Assembly (NCBI RefSeq): GCF_012570365.1
Contig: NZ_CP046208.1
Span: 393,275 to 457,274, forward strand
Source of the DNA: Enterobacteriaceae endosymbiont of Donacia clavipes
GTDB taxonomy: Bacteria; Pseudomonadota; Gammaproteobacteria; Enterobacterales; Enterobacteriaceae
Direction: 5' to 3'
DNA length: 64,000 nucleotides
A program made the translations under genes and the position numbers. The notes beneath the pieces were generated by a model. It saw nothing but the letters and a program-made list of their open reading frames with translations, made no database searches and was not told where the DNA came from. Below are positions 27,987 to 37,984 of the stretch, piece by piece (within the stretch, counting starts at the first letter, position 1; every line of letters begins with the position of its first letter).

Positions 27987-29254
27987 AATAATTCTAAATT
28001 TATTAGTTCTTGTATTTTTTGACGACGTCTAATAATTCTAGGAATATTATTTTCAATTAAGATTTCTGGTATTAAAGGTCTACTATTATAGTTAGAAGAC
28101 ATAGATGCTCCATAAGCTCCAGTATCATGAAAAATTAAATAATCACCAATATTTACTTTAGGTAACATAAAAAAAATTATTTCTCCATTATTTGTTTGTG
28201 TAAATATATCTCCTGATTCACATAATGGTCCTGCAATAATAGTTTTTACTTTTGGAAAAACAGACATATCTTTACCTTGATAAGATATAGCAGATATATA
28301 ATGATAACTTCCATACATTACAGGACGGATTAAATCATTAAAACCTATGTTTACTAAAACAAATCTCTTATTTTTTATCATTTTTATAGCACATACTTGA
28401 CAAATTAATATACCAGATTCAGCTACTAAAAATCTTCCTGGTTCGATTTCTAATTTTATATTTTTTTTAAAAAAATTTTTAATAATATTTCTTGTATTAT
28501 TCCATAAATTAAAATAATGATTAGTGTCAACTTTTATGTCATTTATTTTATAAGGAATAGATAATCCTCCACCTGCAGATATAATATTAATTTTTGGCAT
28601 ATATGATTGCAAAACATTATATAACATTGAATCACATACTTTTTCTAAATGTCTATAATTTACTCCTGATCCTATATGCATATGTATTCCGATTAAATTT
28701 AAATTAAATTTTTTTATAATATAAATAGCTTTTTTTAAATCTTTATACCAAATACCATGTTTACTTTTTTCTCCTCCTGTATTTGTTTTTTCATTATGTC
28801 CATATCCAAAACCAGGATTAATTCTTAACAATATATTATGATTTTGTGATATATGACCTAATTGATATAACATATCAATAGAACCGATATTAACAGTGAT
28901 ATTAAGTATTTTAATATATTTTAATGTTTCTTTATCAAAAATATCAGATGTAAAAACGATATCATTTATTTTTGTAGGATTATATCCGGCAACTATTGCT
29001 CTTTCTATTTCTCCTAAAGAAATAGCATCTACCTTTACTCCTTCATTTTTCATTAATTTTAAGATATTTATATTAGAACAAGCTTTTTGTGCAAATCTTA
29101 TTGTATCGAACTGTTTTAATTGTAAAATTTTATTTTTTATATTTTCTGCACAATATAACCAAAACGGAGTATTATAATCTTTTATTAAAGATAAGATAGT
29201 TTTAATTGAAATATTATTTTTATTATGTTTTTTATCAAATAATTTTATTGTCAT
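27983..29254 (-). CDS. lysA: diaminopimelate decarboxylase LysA
   Basis: PLP enzyme that decarboxylates meso-diaminopimelate to L-lysine, the last lysine step. 423 residues (420 in E. coli). The PLP lysine is Lys57 in IRFAQKACSN; other conserved parts are GIHMHIGSG, ISAGGGLSIPY, LEIEPGRFLVAESG, GPLCESGD and DTGAYGASMSSNYN. Retention suggests lysine supply to the host or self. Its 3' end overlaps the convergent mutH by 4 bp, which leaves no room for a terminator between them. In E. coli it lies a few genes beyond mutH on the same side. Confidence 0.96.
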   Translation of the reverse strand: MTIKLFDKKHNKNNISIKTILSLIKDYNTPFWLYCAENIKNKILQLKQFDTIRFAQKACSNINILKLMKNEGVKVDAISLGEIERAIVAGYNPTKINDIVFTSDIFDKETLKYIKILNITVNIGSIDMLYQLGHISQNHNILLRINPGFGYGHNEKTNTGGEKSKHGIWYKDLKKAIYIIKKFNLNLIGIHMHIGSGVNYRHLEKVCDSMLYNVLQSYMPKINIISAGGGLSIPYKINDIKVDTNHYFNLWNNTRNIIKNFFKKNIKLEIEPGRFLVAESGILICQVCAIKMIKNKRFVLVNIGFNDLIRPVMYGSYHYISAISYQGKDMSVFPKVKTIIAGPLCESGDIFTQTNNGEIIFFMLPKVNIGDYLIFHDTGAYGASMSSNYNSRPLIPEILIENNIPRIIRRRQKIQELINLELF

Positions 29255-29621
29255 TATTATTTATTCCAATAATAAAATTTTATTAGATATTATTTTAATT
29301 TAACTTAAAAATATTTTTTCTTAAATCTATAATTATATATTTTAATATATAAATCTATTTTTTTTGTAATATTATATGAAAATAGTAATTTTTTTATAAA
29401 AAAGATTATCTTAAATAAAAATTTAAAATATAACTAAAAATTATATCTTTAATTAATCTGGATTTAGTAGCCAAGATAATTTATCTATGTTATTTATAAA
29501 ATAAATAATAATTATTTATATAAATAATTATTATTTATTTTTTTATAAATTGAGTAAATATTAATTAATTATAATATAATTATATAAATATTTTAAATAT
29601 ATCAAATTTTAGGATAAAGTA
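29255..29621. other. intergenic gap between lysA and ptsH, with a long palindrome
   Basis: 367 bp with no protein-like frame. A slightly less A/T-rich patch (about 29458-29480, containing CTGGATTTAGTAGCCAAG) is followed by a 44-bp perfect palindrome (separate entry). It serves as the upstream region of both lysA and ptsH. No LysR or CRP site could be identified. Confidence 0.55.
29498..29541. repeat. 44-bp perfect palindrome upstream of ptsH
   Basis: Twenty-two consecutive bases (29498-29519) are the exact reverse complement of the next 22 (29520-29541), all A/T. A run of seven T (29538-29544) overlaps the right end. It lies 80 bp before the ptsH start and could fold into a cruciform or an RNA hairpin acting as attenuator/terminator ahead of ptsHI-crr, or it may be the terminator of a transcript that no longer has a gene. 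Confidence 0.8.
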
Positions 29622-29876
29622 ATGTTAGAAAAAGAAATTATTATTCATAATAACAATGGTTTTCATACACGTCCAGCAGCACTTTTTGTAAAAGAAGCAA
29701 AAAATTTTGTATCAAATATTACAATTACTTCTAATGGAAAAACAGTAAATGCTAAAAGTTTATTTAAAATACAAACATTAGGATTAACTAAAGGTACTTT
29801 AATTACTTTAAAAGTTTCAGGAAAAGATGAAAAAAATGCAATAGAACATTTAATAAAAATAATTCAAAAATTATAA
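29622..29876 (+). CDS. ptsH: phosphocarrier protein HPr
   Basis: Carries phosphate from enzyme I to sugar-specific enzymes II. 84 residues (85 in E. coli). The phospho-acceptor is His15 in NGFHTRPAALFVKEAK, and AKSLFKIQTLGLTKG covers the Ser46 region. AGGATAAAG is the Shine-Dalgarno. First gene of ptsH-ptsI-crr, separated from ptsI by a 150-bp A/T spacer. No sugar-specific PTS permease is in the window. Confidence 0.97.
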   Translation: MLEKEIIIHNNNGFHTRPAALFVKEAKNFVSNITITSNGKTVNAKSLFKIQTLGLTKGTLITLKVSGKDEKNAIEHLIKIIQKL

Positions 29877-30026
29877 ATTAATTTCTAATTTTTATGAAAA
29901 TACTTATAATTTTAAAATTATTATTTTATTTGATAAAATTAAATTATAAATTTTTTATAAAAATTATTTTAATTTTTTTAAATTTAAATATAAAAATTAT
30001 CATGTAATAAATAGGGGTAGAAAAAT

Positions 30027-31754
30027 ATGATTTCAGGAATTTTAGCTTCTCCTGGTATTTCTTTTGGTAAAGCATTTTTATTAAAGATTGATAATTTTAT
30101 TATTAATCATAATAAAATTACTAATAATCAAATAGATTTAGAAATTAATAAATTTTTAAATGGGCAAAAAAAATCTGTAAAACAATTAGAATATATAAAA
30201 AATAATTCATTAAAAAAATTTAGTTCTAATAAATTATCAATTTTTGATGGACATATTCTTTTATTAAAAGATGAAGAAATGACTAAAGAAGTTATATTTT
30301 TAATAAAAAATAATCTTTTATCAGCAGATAGTGCAGTAAATTTAGTAATAAAATCTCAAATAAAAATTTTAAAAAATTTAAAAGATAAATATTTAAAAGA
30401 AAGAATTATTGATATTAAAGATATAGGAAATCGTTTAATAAAAAATATTTTAGGTTTAAATACTAAAAATTTAGATGAAATTAATAGTAAAGTAATTTTA
30501 ATTGCAAAAGATCTTACACCATCAGAAACTGCTCAATTAGATTTAAAAAAGATTTTAGGTTTTATTACTGATTTAGGTAGTAAAACTTCTCATACTGCTA
30601 TAATGGCTCGTTCATTAGAAATACCTGCTATTGTAGGTACTGGTAATATAACTACAAAAGTTAAAACTAATGATTATATTATTTTAGATAGTATTAATAA
30701 TAATATTTTTATTAATCCTACAAATGAAATAATTAAAAAAAAAAAGATAATATATAATAAATATATAATAGAAAAAAATGAGTTTAAAAAAAAATGTATT
30801 TTACCTGCTATAACTAAAGATAATTATAAAATTAAAGTTTGTGCTAATATAGGTTCATTAAATGAATTAAAAAATATTATAAAAAATGGTGCTGATGGTA
30901 TAGGTTTATATCGTACAGAGTTTTTATTTATGAATCGAAATTCTTTTCCTTCCGAAGAAGAACAATTTCATGTTTATAAAACAGTAACAAAAGAAATGAA
31001 CAATAAACCTGTAATCATTAGAACAATGGATATAGGTGGAGATAAAAAAATACCATATATGAATTTACCTAAAGAAGAAAATCCATTTTTAGGATATAGA
31101 GCTATTAGAATTAGTATAGATCGTAAAGATATTTTACATACCCAATTAAGAGCACTTTTAAGAGCATCTATTTTTGGTAAATTACATATTATGTTTCCTA
31201 TGATAATCTCAATAGAAGAAGTTTTTTTTTTAAAGGAAGAATTAAATTTTTTAAAAAAACAATTACAAAATGAAAAATATGATTTTAATAAAAATATTCC
31301 TATAGGAATAATGGTAGAAACTCCTGCATCTGCTATAATAGCTCATCATTTAATAAAAGAAATTGATTTTTTTAGTATTGGAACTAATGATTTGATACAA
31401 TACACTTTAGCTGTAGATCGTGGTAATGATTTAATTTCACACTTATATAATCCAATGCATCCTGCTGTATTTTATTTAATAAAAAAAGTAATAGATGCTT
31501 CACATTCAGAAGGAAAATGGACAGGAATGTGTGGTGAATTAGCAAGTAATGAACATTTTATCCCTGTATTATTAGGTATGGGATTAAATGAATTTAGTAT
31601 GAGTGCTATTTCTATTCCAAAAACAAAAAATATTATTTGTAGAATAAAAATGAAACAAGCTATAGAATTAGCTAATAATGTTTTATTACAATCTAATATT
31701 AAAAATATAAAAAATTTATTATTAGAATTTAACAAAAAAATTAATCTTTATTAA
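30027..31754 (+). CDS. ptsI: phosphoenolpyruvate-protein phosphotransferase (PTS enzyme I)
   Basis: Transfers phosphate from PEP to HPr. 575 residues, the same length as E. coli. It starts MISGILASPGISFGKAFLL. The phosphohistidine is His189 (GSKTSHTAIMARSLEIPAIVG). PEP-binding motifs are GIGLYRTEFLFM, RTMDIGGDKKIPY and FFSIGTNDLIQYTLAVDRGN, and the catalytic cysteine is in GMCGELASN. A strong AGGGGT ribosome-binding site stands 9-14 bp before the ATG. Confidence 0.97.
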   Translation: MISGILASPGISFGKAFLLKIDNFIINHNKITNNQIDLEINKFLNGQKKSVKQLEYIKNNSLKKFSSNKLSIFDGHILLLKDEEMTKEVIFLIKNNLLSADSAVNLVIKSQIKILKNLKDKYLKERIIDIKDIGNRLIKNILGLNTKNLDEINSKVILIAKDLTPSETAQLDLKKILGFITDLGSKTSHTAIMARSLEIPAIVGTGNITTKVKTNDYIILDSINNNIFINPTNEIIKKKKIIYNKYIIEKNEFKKKCILPAITKDNYKIKVCANIGSLNELKNIIKNGADGIGLYRTEFLFMNRNSFPSEEEQFHVYKTVTKEMNNKPVIIRTMDIGGDKKIPYMNLPKEENPFLGYRAIRISIDRKDILHTQLRALLRASIFGKLHIMFPMIISIEEVFFLKEELNFLKKQLQNEKYDFNKNIPIGIMVETPASAIIAHHLIKEIDFFSIGTNDLIQYTLAVDRGNDLISHLYNPMHPAVFYLIKKVIDASHSEGKWTGMCGELASNEHFIPVLLGMGLNEFSMSAISIPKTKNIICRIKMKQAIELANNVLLQSNIKNIKNLLLEFNKKINLY

Positions 31755-31766
31755 AAGGTGATAAAT

Positions 31767-32273
31767 ATGAATATTTTTTCTAATTTTTTTAAAAAAAAAT
31801 GTAAAAAAGTTAGTATTACTAAAATATTTGCTCCTATTACGGGAAATATAATAAATATAGAAAAAGTTCCTGATGTTGTATTTTCAGATAAAATAGTAGG
31901 AGATGGTATTGCTATTGATCCTACAGAAAATTTTATAGTTTCTCCAGTTGATGGTATAATTGGTAAAATTTTTGATACTAATCATGCATTTTCTATAAAA
32001 ACTAAAAATAATATAGAATTATTTGTCCATTTTGGTATTGATACAGTAAATTTAAAAGGTAAAGGATTTAAAAGAAAATTTAATTTTGAAAAAAATAATA
32101 AAGTTAAAAAAGGTGAAATTATTATTGAATTGGATTTAGATTTTTTAAAAAAAATAGCTAAATCTATATTAACTCCAGTAGTAATTTCTAATATCGAAGA
32201 AATTACTAAATTTGAAAAATATTCAGGTAAAGTTATTGCAGGTATTGATCCTATATTAAAAATTTATAATTAA
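31767..32273 (+). CDS. crr: PTS glucose-type enzyme IIA (IIA-Glc, Crr)
   Basis: Soluble phosphocarrier for glucose-family permeases, also a regulator in E. coli. 168 residues from the ATG 31767 (169 in E. coli); an in-frame GTG at 31758 is part of the AAAGGTG Shine-Dalgarno and is not preferred. The two active histidines are present: His73 (NHAFSIKT) and His88 (ELFVHFGIDTVNL), equivalent to E. coli 75 and 90. It lies 12 bp after ptsI. Which IIBC partner uses it is not visible here. Confidence 0.96.
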   Translation: MNIFSNFFKKKCKKVSITKIFAPITGNIINIEKVPDVVFSDKIVGDGIAIDPTENFIVSPVDGIIGKIFDTNHAFSIKTKNNIELFVHFGIDTVNLKGKGFKRKFNFEKNNKVKKGEIIIELDLDFLKKIAKSILTPVVISNIEEITKFEKYSGKVIAGIDPILKIYN

Positions 32274-32304
32274 TAAAATTTTAATTTTATAAAAAAATAT
32301 TTTC

Positions 32305-32341
32305 TTAATAATTTATTTTTTAATAAAAAATAAATTATTAA
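32305..32341. terminator. bidirectional hairpin between crr and ruvC
   Basis: Perfect 17-bp stem (32305-32321 with 32325-32341), three-base loop, A/T only. The left arm ends in six T and the right arm starts with six A, so each strand has a U-rich stretch within the hairpin. Convergent genes on both sides. Confidence 0.7.
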
Positions 32342-32395
32342 ATGTTTCCAAATAATTAAATTTAATTAGATTTTTTTACGTAAATAATTATTTTT

Positions 32396-32863
32396 TTATA
32401 ATAAAATACGACTATGTGTAATGGCAATTGCTAATGCATCAGCAGCATCAGTTTTAGGATAAAAAGGTAATTTTAATAACATAAAAACCATATCTTGTAC
32501 TTGTTTTTTTTTAGCATTTCCTATTCCGACAACAGTCATTTTTACTTTACTTGCTGAATATTCAAAAACAGAAAGGTTATGATTAACAGCAGATACTATA
32601 GCAGCACTTCTTGCATGACCTAATTTTAAAGCAGAATCAGCATTTTTAGCCATAAAAATTTGTTCTATAGCGAAATTATCTGGTTTAAATTTATTTATTA
32701 TTTTACTTACATTATTATAAATTATTTTTAATCTTGTAGGAAAATCTTTAATTTTTAAAATTATACATCCGCTATCAATATAAATTATTTTTTTCCCATT
32801 TTTTTTAATTAAACCGTATCCTGTTACTCTAGAACCAGGATCAATACCTAAAATTATTGTCAT
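32396..32863 (-). CDS. ruvC: Holliday junction resolvase RuvC
   Basis: Dimeric endonuclease that cuts Holliday junctions. 155 residues, against 173 in E. coli; only the non-catalytic C-terminal tail is shortened. Catalytic acids are conserved: Asp8 ([14 protein letters not shown]), Glu67 ([11 protein letters not shown]), Asp139 and Asp142 ([13 protein letters not shown]). Order aspS-yebC-ruvC follows E. coli, but ruvA and ruvB do not follow here, and crr is next instead. They may be elsewhere or lost. Confidence 0.95.
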   Translation of the reverse strand: MTIILGIDPGSRVTGYGLIKKNGKKIIYIDSGCIILKIKDFPTRLKIIYNNVSKIINKFKPDNFAIEQIFMAKNADSALKLGHARSAAIVSAVNHNLSVFEYSASKVKMTVVGIGNAKKKQVQDMVFMLLKLPFYPKTDAADALAIAITHSRILL

Positions 32864-32909
32864 AATATTATTAATCTTTTTTTTATAAAACTAATAAATA
32901 TAATATTTA

Positions 32910-33629
32910 TTATATTTCAGCATTGTGATAAATTTTTTTAATATCTTTACATTTTTTAGATAAAAATAATAAATTTATTAATTTTTTTTTTATAAAAATA
33001 TTTATTTTTTTTTTAAAAAATGGTTTTATTATTAATTCTGTTTTAATTGGTTTTATTTTTAATTTTTTTATTTTTTTAGTAAAAAATTTATATTTTTTTT
33101 GTGTAAAAATTATTTTAATATTTTTTTTATTAAAAATAATATTATGTGTATTTAATTTTTTAGCAATATCAATAATATTATTTGAATTATTAATAGATGA
33201 ATATGTTACATATATTTTTTTTTTAAAAATATAATTTACTGTACCAGTTTTATATAAATTACCTCCTACTTTATTTAAAATATGACGTATAAAAGAAACA
33301 GTTCTATTATTATTATCTGTTAAACATTTTATCATTAATGCAACATTATCAGGACCATATCCTTCATAAAAAATTTCTTTTAATTTATCATTTTTTTTAT
33401 TATTTATATTTTTTTTTAGAATATTATTAATAGTTGAACGATTTATATTGAATGATAATGCTTTTTCTATAACTAAACGTAATTTAGAATTATATTTTGG
33501 ATTTGTTTCTTGACCTATTTTTACTGCAGAATTTAATTCTTTAATAATTTTTGAAAAAATTTTATCTTTTTTATTATCTTGTATTTTTTTACGATAACGT
33601 GTATTAGACCATTTATTATGTCCTGACAT
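32910..33629 (-). CDS. yebC: YebC/PmpR-family protein (TACO1 family)
   Basis: Conserved family described as transcriptional regulators and, more recently, as translation factors acting on proline stretches. 239 residues (246 in E. coli). It starts MSGHNKWSNTRYRKKIQDNKKDKIFSKI and has EIFYEGYGPDNVALMIKCLTDNNNR in domain two. The C-terminal half is strongly diverged and lysine/isoleucine-rich. Between aspS and ruvC, as in E. coli apart from the missing nudB. Confidence 0.95.
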   Translation of the reverse strand: MSGHNKWSNTRYRKKIQDNKKDKIFSKIIKELNSAVKIGQETNPKYNSKLRLVIEKALSFNINRSTINNILKKNINNKKNDKLKEIFYEGYGPDNVALMIKCLTDNNNRTVSFIRHILNKVGGNLYKTGTVNYIFKKKIYVTYSSINNSNNIIDIAKKLNTHNIIFNKKNIKIIFTQKKYKFFTKKIKKLKIKPIKTELIIKPFFKKKINIFIKKKLINLLFLSKKCKDIKKIYHNAEI

Positions 33630-33636
33630 AAAAAAA

Positions 33637-35403
33637 TTATCCTTTATATTTTGTATATGATAATCCTAATTCTTTCAGAAAATTATAATTAATAATATTA
33701 GGAGATTTTGTTAAAAGACATGTTGCTGAAGTTGTTTTAGGAAAAGCAATTACATCACGAATATTATTTGTATTAGCTAATAACATAACTAATCTATCTA
33801 ACCCTAAAGCTATTCCCATATGTGGTGGTGTTCCAAATTTTAATGATTTTAAAAAAAATCCAAAATTTTTTTCTTGAATTAATTTATTAATTTTAAGAAT
33901 ATCAAATATTTTTTTTTGTATTTTATAATTATGTATTCTAGAAGAACCACTACCTATTTCATAACCATTAATTATTAAATCATACGAATCTGATAAAATT
34001 TCTTCAAGATTTTTATCTTCTAGTATATTTTTTAAAAATACTTTTTTTGGAGATGTAAAAGGATGATGTACTGAAACTAAATTTCCTATTTTATCTTTTT
34101 TAAATAATGGAAAATCTATAACCCATAAAGTAGACCATTTATTATGGTTAATTAAATTAAAATCTTTTCCTAATTTTTTTCTTAATAATCCCATAGATGA
34201 AATATTATCATTTACTATTTCTGTTCCAATAAAAATAATGTCATTGTTATTAGCATTATTTTTATAAATAATATTTTTTATTTCTTTATTACTTAAATTT
34301 AAAGAGATAGTATTAGTCTTATTATTTAAAATATTAATTAATTTATTATTATAAACTTGATATATATTTAAATCCTTCGTACCATGTTTTTCTATATAGT
34401 ATTTATATTTTTTGAAACTTTGTATTTTTATATTATTTACATATTTATTTTTAATAGAAATAGAAATTATTCTATTTTTATTTTTTTTTTTATTTTTTTT
34501 AATAAAAAAATTAGTTAAATTTATAAGTTTTAATTTATTTCTTAAATCAGGTTTATCTGTTCCAAAATTTTTCATTGATTCATTATAAGTTAAAATTTTA
34601 AAGTTATGTAATGATATATTATTTATTTTTTTCCATAAATTAAATATTATTTCTTCTATAAAAGATATAAAATTTTTTTGTTTTGTAAAAGATATCTCTA
34701 TATCAATTTGAGTAAATTCTGGTTGACGATCTGATCTTAAATCTTCATCACGAAAACATTTTGCTATTTGATAATATCTATCTAATCCTGCAATCATTAA
34801 TAATTGTTTAAATATTTGAGGTGATTGAGGTAATGCATAAAAATTATGTTTATGTATTCTACTAGGTACTAAATAATTTCTAGATCCTTCTGGAGTTATA
34901 TTTGTTAATATAGGAGTATCAATATTTAGAAATTTATTTTTTTCCAAAAAATTTCTAACATAAGAAATTATATTTGATCTTAATTTAATTATTTTAATCA
35001 TTTTATTTTGTCTTAAATCTAAATATCTATATTTTAATCTAACTTCTTCTTTATTTATAGTATTTATATCAATAGGTAAAGGTTTAGATTTATTAAATAT
35101 AAATATATCAGATACAATAATTTCTATTTCTCCAGTAAATAAATTAAAATTTTTATTTTTTTCTTTTCTTTCATTTATTATTCCTTTAATTTTAACACAA
35201 AAATTATTACGTAATTTAGTTGCTATATTATATGCTAATTTATATTTAGGTGTAAAAATAGCTTGAATTATACCTTCTCTATCTTTTAAATTTATAAAAA
35301 TTAATTTTCCTAAATTTCGATAATTATCTACCCAACCATAAATAATTATTTCTTTATTGATAAATTTTTTATTAATATGACCACAATAAATTTTGTTTTT
35401 CAT
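33637..35403 (-). CDS. aspS: aspartate-tRNA ligase
   Basis: Class IIb synthetase. 588 residues (590 in E. coli). It has an N-terminal OB-fold (GWVDNYRNLGKLIFINLKDREG), motif 2 (CFRDEDLRSDRQPEFTQID), the bacterial GAD insert region (about residues 290-420, more diverged) and motif 3 (GIALGLDRLVMLL). LPQSPQIFKQLLMIAG is also typical. Poly-A runs within the insert (minus strand near 34481-34491) leave the frame intact. Confidence 0.97.
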   Translation of the reverse strand: MKNKIYCGHINKKFINKEIIIYGWVDNYRNLGKLIFINLKDREGIIQAIFTPKYKLAYNIATKLRNNFCVKIKGIINERKEKNKNFNLFTGEIEIIVSDIFIFNKSKPLPIDINTINKEEVRLKYRYLDLRQNKMIKIIKLRSNIISYVRNFLEKNKFLNIDTPILTNITPEGSRNYLVPSRIHKHNFYALPQSPQIFKQLLMIAGLDRYYQIAKCFRDEDLRSDRQPEFTQIDIEISFTKQKNFISFIEEIIFNLWKKINNISLHNFKILTYNESMKNFGTDKPDLRNKLKLINLTNFFIKKNKKKNKNRIISISIKNKYVNNIKIQSFKKYKYYIEKHGTKDLNIYQVYNNKLINILNNKTNTISLNLSNKEIKNIIYKNNANNNDIIFIGTEIVNDNISSMGLLRKKLGKDFNLINHNKWSTLWVIDFPLFKKDKIGNLVSVHHPFTSPKKVFLKNILEDKNLEEILSDSYDLIINGYEIGSGSSRIHNYKIQKKIFDILKINKLIQEKNFGFFLKSLKFGTPPHMGIALGLDRLVMLLANTNNIRDVIAFPKTTSATCLLTKSPNIINYNFLKELGLSYTKYKG

Positions 35404-36158
35404 TTTATATAACCTTTTTTAATGAAAATTAATATATTTATTTTATAATAAATAGTAATTTTTTTTATGTAATTAATTTAAATTTTAATGTATTTTAAAT
35501 TATATCTTTTATTTTATTATGTAAATTATCTATAATAATTATATAATAAAAATATAATTTAAATTAATTTGTAAATATTCTAAAAAATAATAATCTAAAA
35601 TAAATTAAATTTAGTAATAAAATATTATTCTATATATTTTAGATAATAATTTTATTTAATAAATATATTTTAAATTAAATAAAAAAATTAACTTTAATAA
35701 TTTTAATTATATTAAAATAATTAATATAATATATATATAAAAATTATAATTAAATATTTTTAAAATTTTATAATAAAATTATTTTTATTTTTATTAATAT
35801 TTAATATTACATATTTTAAAAATTATATTTGCTTATTAAAATATATATTTAATTTTAATTTATTATATTTTTAAATAAAATATAAAGTATATTTTAGTCA
35901 TTTGTTTAAATAAAATTTAAATAATATAATTAAATAATTTAAAAAATTATTAATTTTAATAATTAATTACAAAAAATTAAATAATTTTATTTATATATAA
36001 AATATATTTTTTAAATTATTTTCAGAAAAAAAATTTAGTTATAGTAATTTATATATTTTAATTTTTTTAATTATAATATTAAAAATCAAATTTTAAAAAT
36101 CAAATTTATTATTTATTAATTAATTAAATATTTAAATTAATATAAAAATAGGTAATAT
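35404..36158. other. 755-bp gene-free gap between aspS and argS
   Basis: Longest gene-free stretch in the window, almost entirely A/T. No frame resembles a protein and no tRNA-like arm was found. A short near-tandem repeat (TAAAAATCAAATTT-like, twice) lies around 36078-36106. In E. coli the aspS-argS interval holds cmoA, cmoB and others, so this is probably an erosion scar. It must contain the aspS and argS promoters. Confidence 0.6.
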
Positions 36159-37889
36159 ATGAATATAAAAAAAATTCTTTCAAAAAAAATTCATAAATCA
36201 ATGATTAAAGCAGGTATACCATCTAAATATAATGTAGTATTACGTCAATGTAAAAAAATAGAATTAGGACATTATCAAATTAATGGTATTATATCTGCAG
36301 CTATTTCTTTAAAAAAAAATCCTAATGATTTAGCTATAAAAGTAGTAAAGTATTTAAATTTAAAAGATATAATATCTAAAATTAATATATCTGAATTAGG
36401 ATTTATTAATCTTTTTATTAAAAAAAAATGGTTATCAAAACAAATAAATTTATTATTTACTTCTAAAAAATTAGGATTAACACAAAAAATTATATCTGAA
36501 AACATTGTTGTAGATTATTCTAGTCCTAATATAGCAAAAGAAATGCATGTAGGTCATTTAAGATCTACAATAATAGGTGATTCTATGGTAAAGATTTTAT
36601 CTTTTGCTGGACATAATGTTATTAAAATTAATCATATTGGTGATTGGGGTACTCATTTTGGAATGATTATTGCTTTTTTAAATTATGAAAAAAAAAAAAA
36701 CAATATTTTAATATCTGATATAGAAAAATTATATACAAAAGCACGAAAAAAATATTCTGAAGATATAAAATTTGCAATAGAATCAAGATCTTATGTAGTT
36801 AAATTACAAAAAAAAGATCCTCTTTGTGTACAAATATGGAAAAAAATAGTTAATATTACTATGAATTATAATTATCAATTATATAAAAAACTTAACGTAG
36901 AATTAACTTCTAAAAACACTATGGGTGAAAGTATATATAATGATATGCTACCAAATATAATTACAGATTTAAAAAAAAAAGGAATAGCCATTAATGATAA
37001 TGGAACTATTATTATTCCTATAAAAGGACTAAAAAATAAAAAAGGTAAATTAATGGCTGTAATTATTCAAAAAAAAGATGGAGCATATCTTTATGCAACA
37101 ATAGATATTGCTTGTATTAAGTATCGTTATAAAATTTTTAAAACACATCGTATTATTTATTACGTAGATTCGCGTCAAAATCAATATTTAAATCAAATTT
37201 TTAAAATAGTTAAAAAAGCACATTATGTACCTTCTAATGTCAAATTAGAACATCATATGTTTGGAATGATATTAAATAAACATAATAAACCTTTTAAGAC
37301 AAGAGAAGGAAAAAATATAAAATTAAATAATTTAATAAATGAATCTATTAAAAGATCTAAAAAAATAATTATTAAAAAAAATCCTTCTATAAAAAAAAAT
37401 GAGTTAGAAAATTTATCTCATATAATTGGAATAGGAGCTATAAAATATGCTGATTTATCAAAAAATAGAATTAATAATTATGTTTTTAATTGGGATAGTA
37501 TGTTATCTTTAGATGGAAATACATCTTTATATATTCAATATGCTTATGTAAGAGCAAAATCTATTTTAAAAAAAGTTGATATTGATTTTAGTAATTTATT
37601 AGACTTAGAAATTAAATTTGTAAATTATTCTGAATTTAAACTTGCTGTAACATTTTTAGATTTTGAGGAAATTATATTAAAAATAGTTGATAAAGGTACA
37701 CCACATTTATTATGTAATTGGTTATATAAAATTACAGTATTATTTTCTATTTTTTATGAAAATTGTAAAATTTTAAATTTACAAGATAATTTATTAAAAG
37801 TAAGTAGATTAAAAATTGTTTTTTTAACTTCTTTATTTTTAAAAAAAGGATTATTTTTGTTAGGGATAAAAACTACAAAAAAAATGTAA
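36159..37889 (+). CDS. argS: arginine-tRNA ligase
   Basis: Class Ia synthetase. 576 residues (577 in E. coli). N-terminal Add-1 domain (GHYQINGIISAA). The HIGH-type motif is in SPNIAKEMHVGHLRST, the KMSK equivalent in KPFKTREGKNIKL, and the C-terminal anticodon domain includes SLYIQYAYVRAKSIL. An AGGTAA ribosome-binding site precedes the ATG. Confidence 0.97.
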   Translation: MNIKKILSKKIHKSMIKAGIPSKYNVVLRQCKKIELGHYQINGIISAAISLKKNPNDLAIKVVKYLNLKDIISKINISELGFINLFIKKKWLSKQINLLFTSKKLGLTQKIISENIVVDYSSPNIAKEMHVGHLRSTIIGDSMVKILSFAGHNVIKINHIGDWGTHFGMIIAFLNYEKKKNNILISDIEKLYTKARKKYSEDIKFAIESRSYVVKLQKKDPLCVQIWKKIVNITMNYNYQLYKKLNVELTSKNTMGESIYNDMLPNIITDLKKKGIAINDNGTIIIPIKGLKNKKGKLMAVIIQKKDGAYLYATIDIACIKYRYKIFKTHRIIYYVDSRQNQYLNQIFKIVKKAHYVPSNVKLEHHMFGMILNKHNKPFKTREGKNIKLNNLINESIKRSKKIIIKKNPSIKKNELENLSHIIGIGAIKYADLSKNRINNYVFNWDSMLSLDGNTSLYIQYAYVRAKSILKKVDIDFSNLLDLEIKFVNYSEFKLAVTFLDFEEIILKIVDKGTPHLLCNWLYKITVLFSIFYENCKILNLQDNLLKVSRLKIVFLTSLFLKKGLFLLGIKTTKKM

Positions 37890-37984
37890 AAATAATAATA
37901 AATATATTATTTATTTAATAAATAATAATATACTATATAATTACATAATTTTATATTTATTAAAAAATTTTTTAAAAAATTTAT

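Noticed and set aside
32370..32398. Read-through or frameshift extending RuvC beyond its stop
   Set aside because: The codons after the stop do not resemble the E. coli tail convincingly; catalytic residues are all upstream, so a simple truncation is enough.
36078..36106. Two near-identical TAAAAATCAAATTT-like units in the aspS-argS gap
   Set aside because: Only two short copies in very low-complexity DNA; chance or simple slippage is sufficient.
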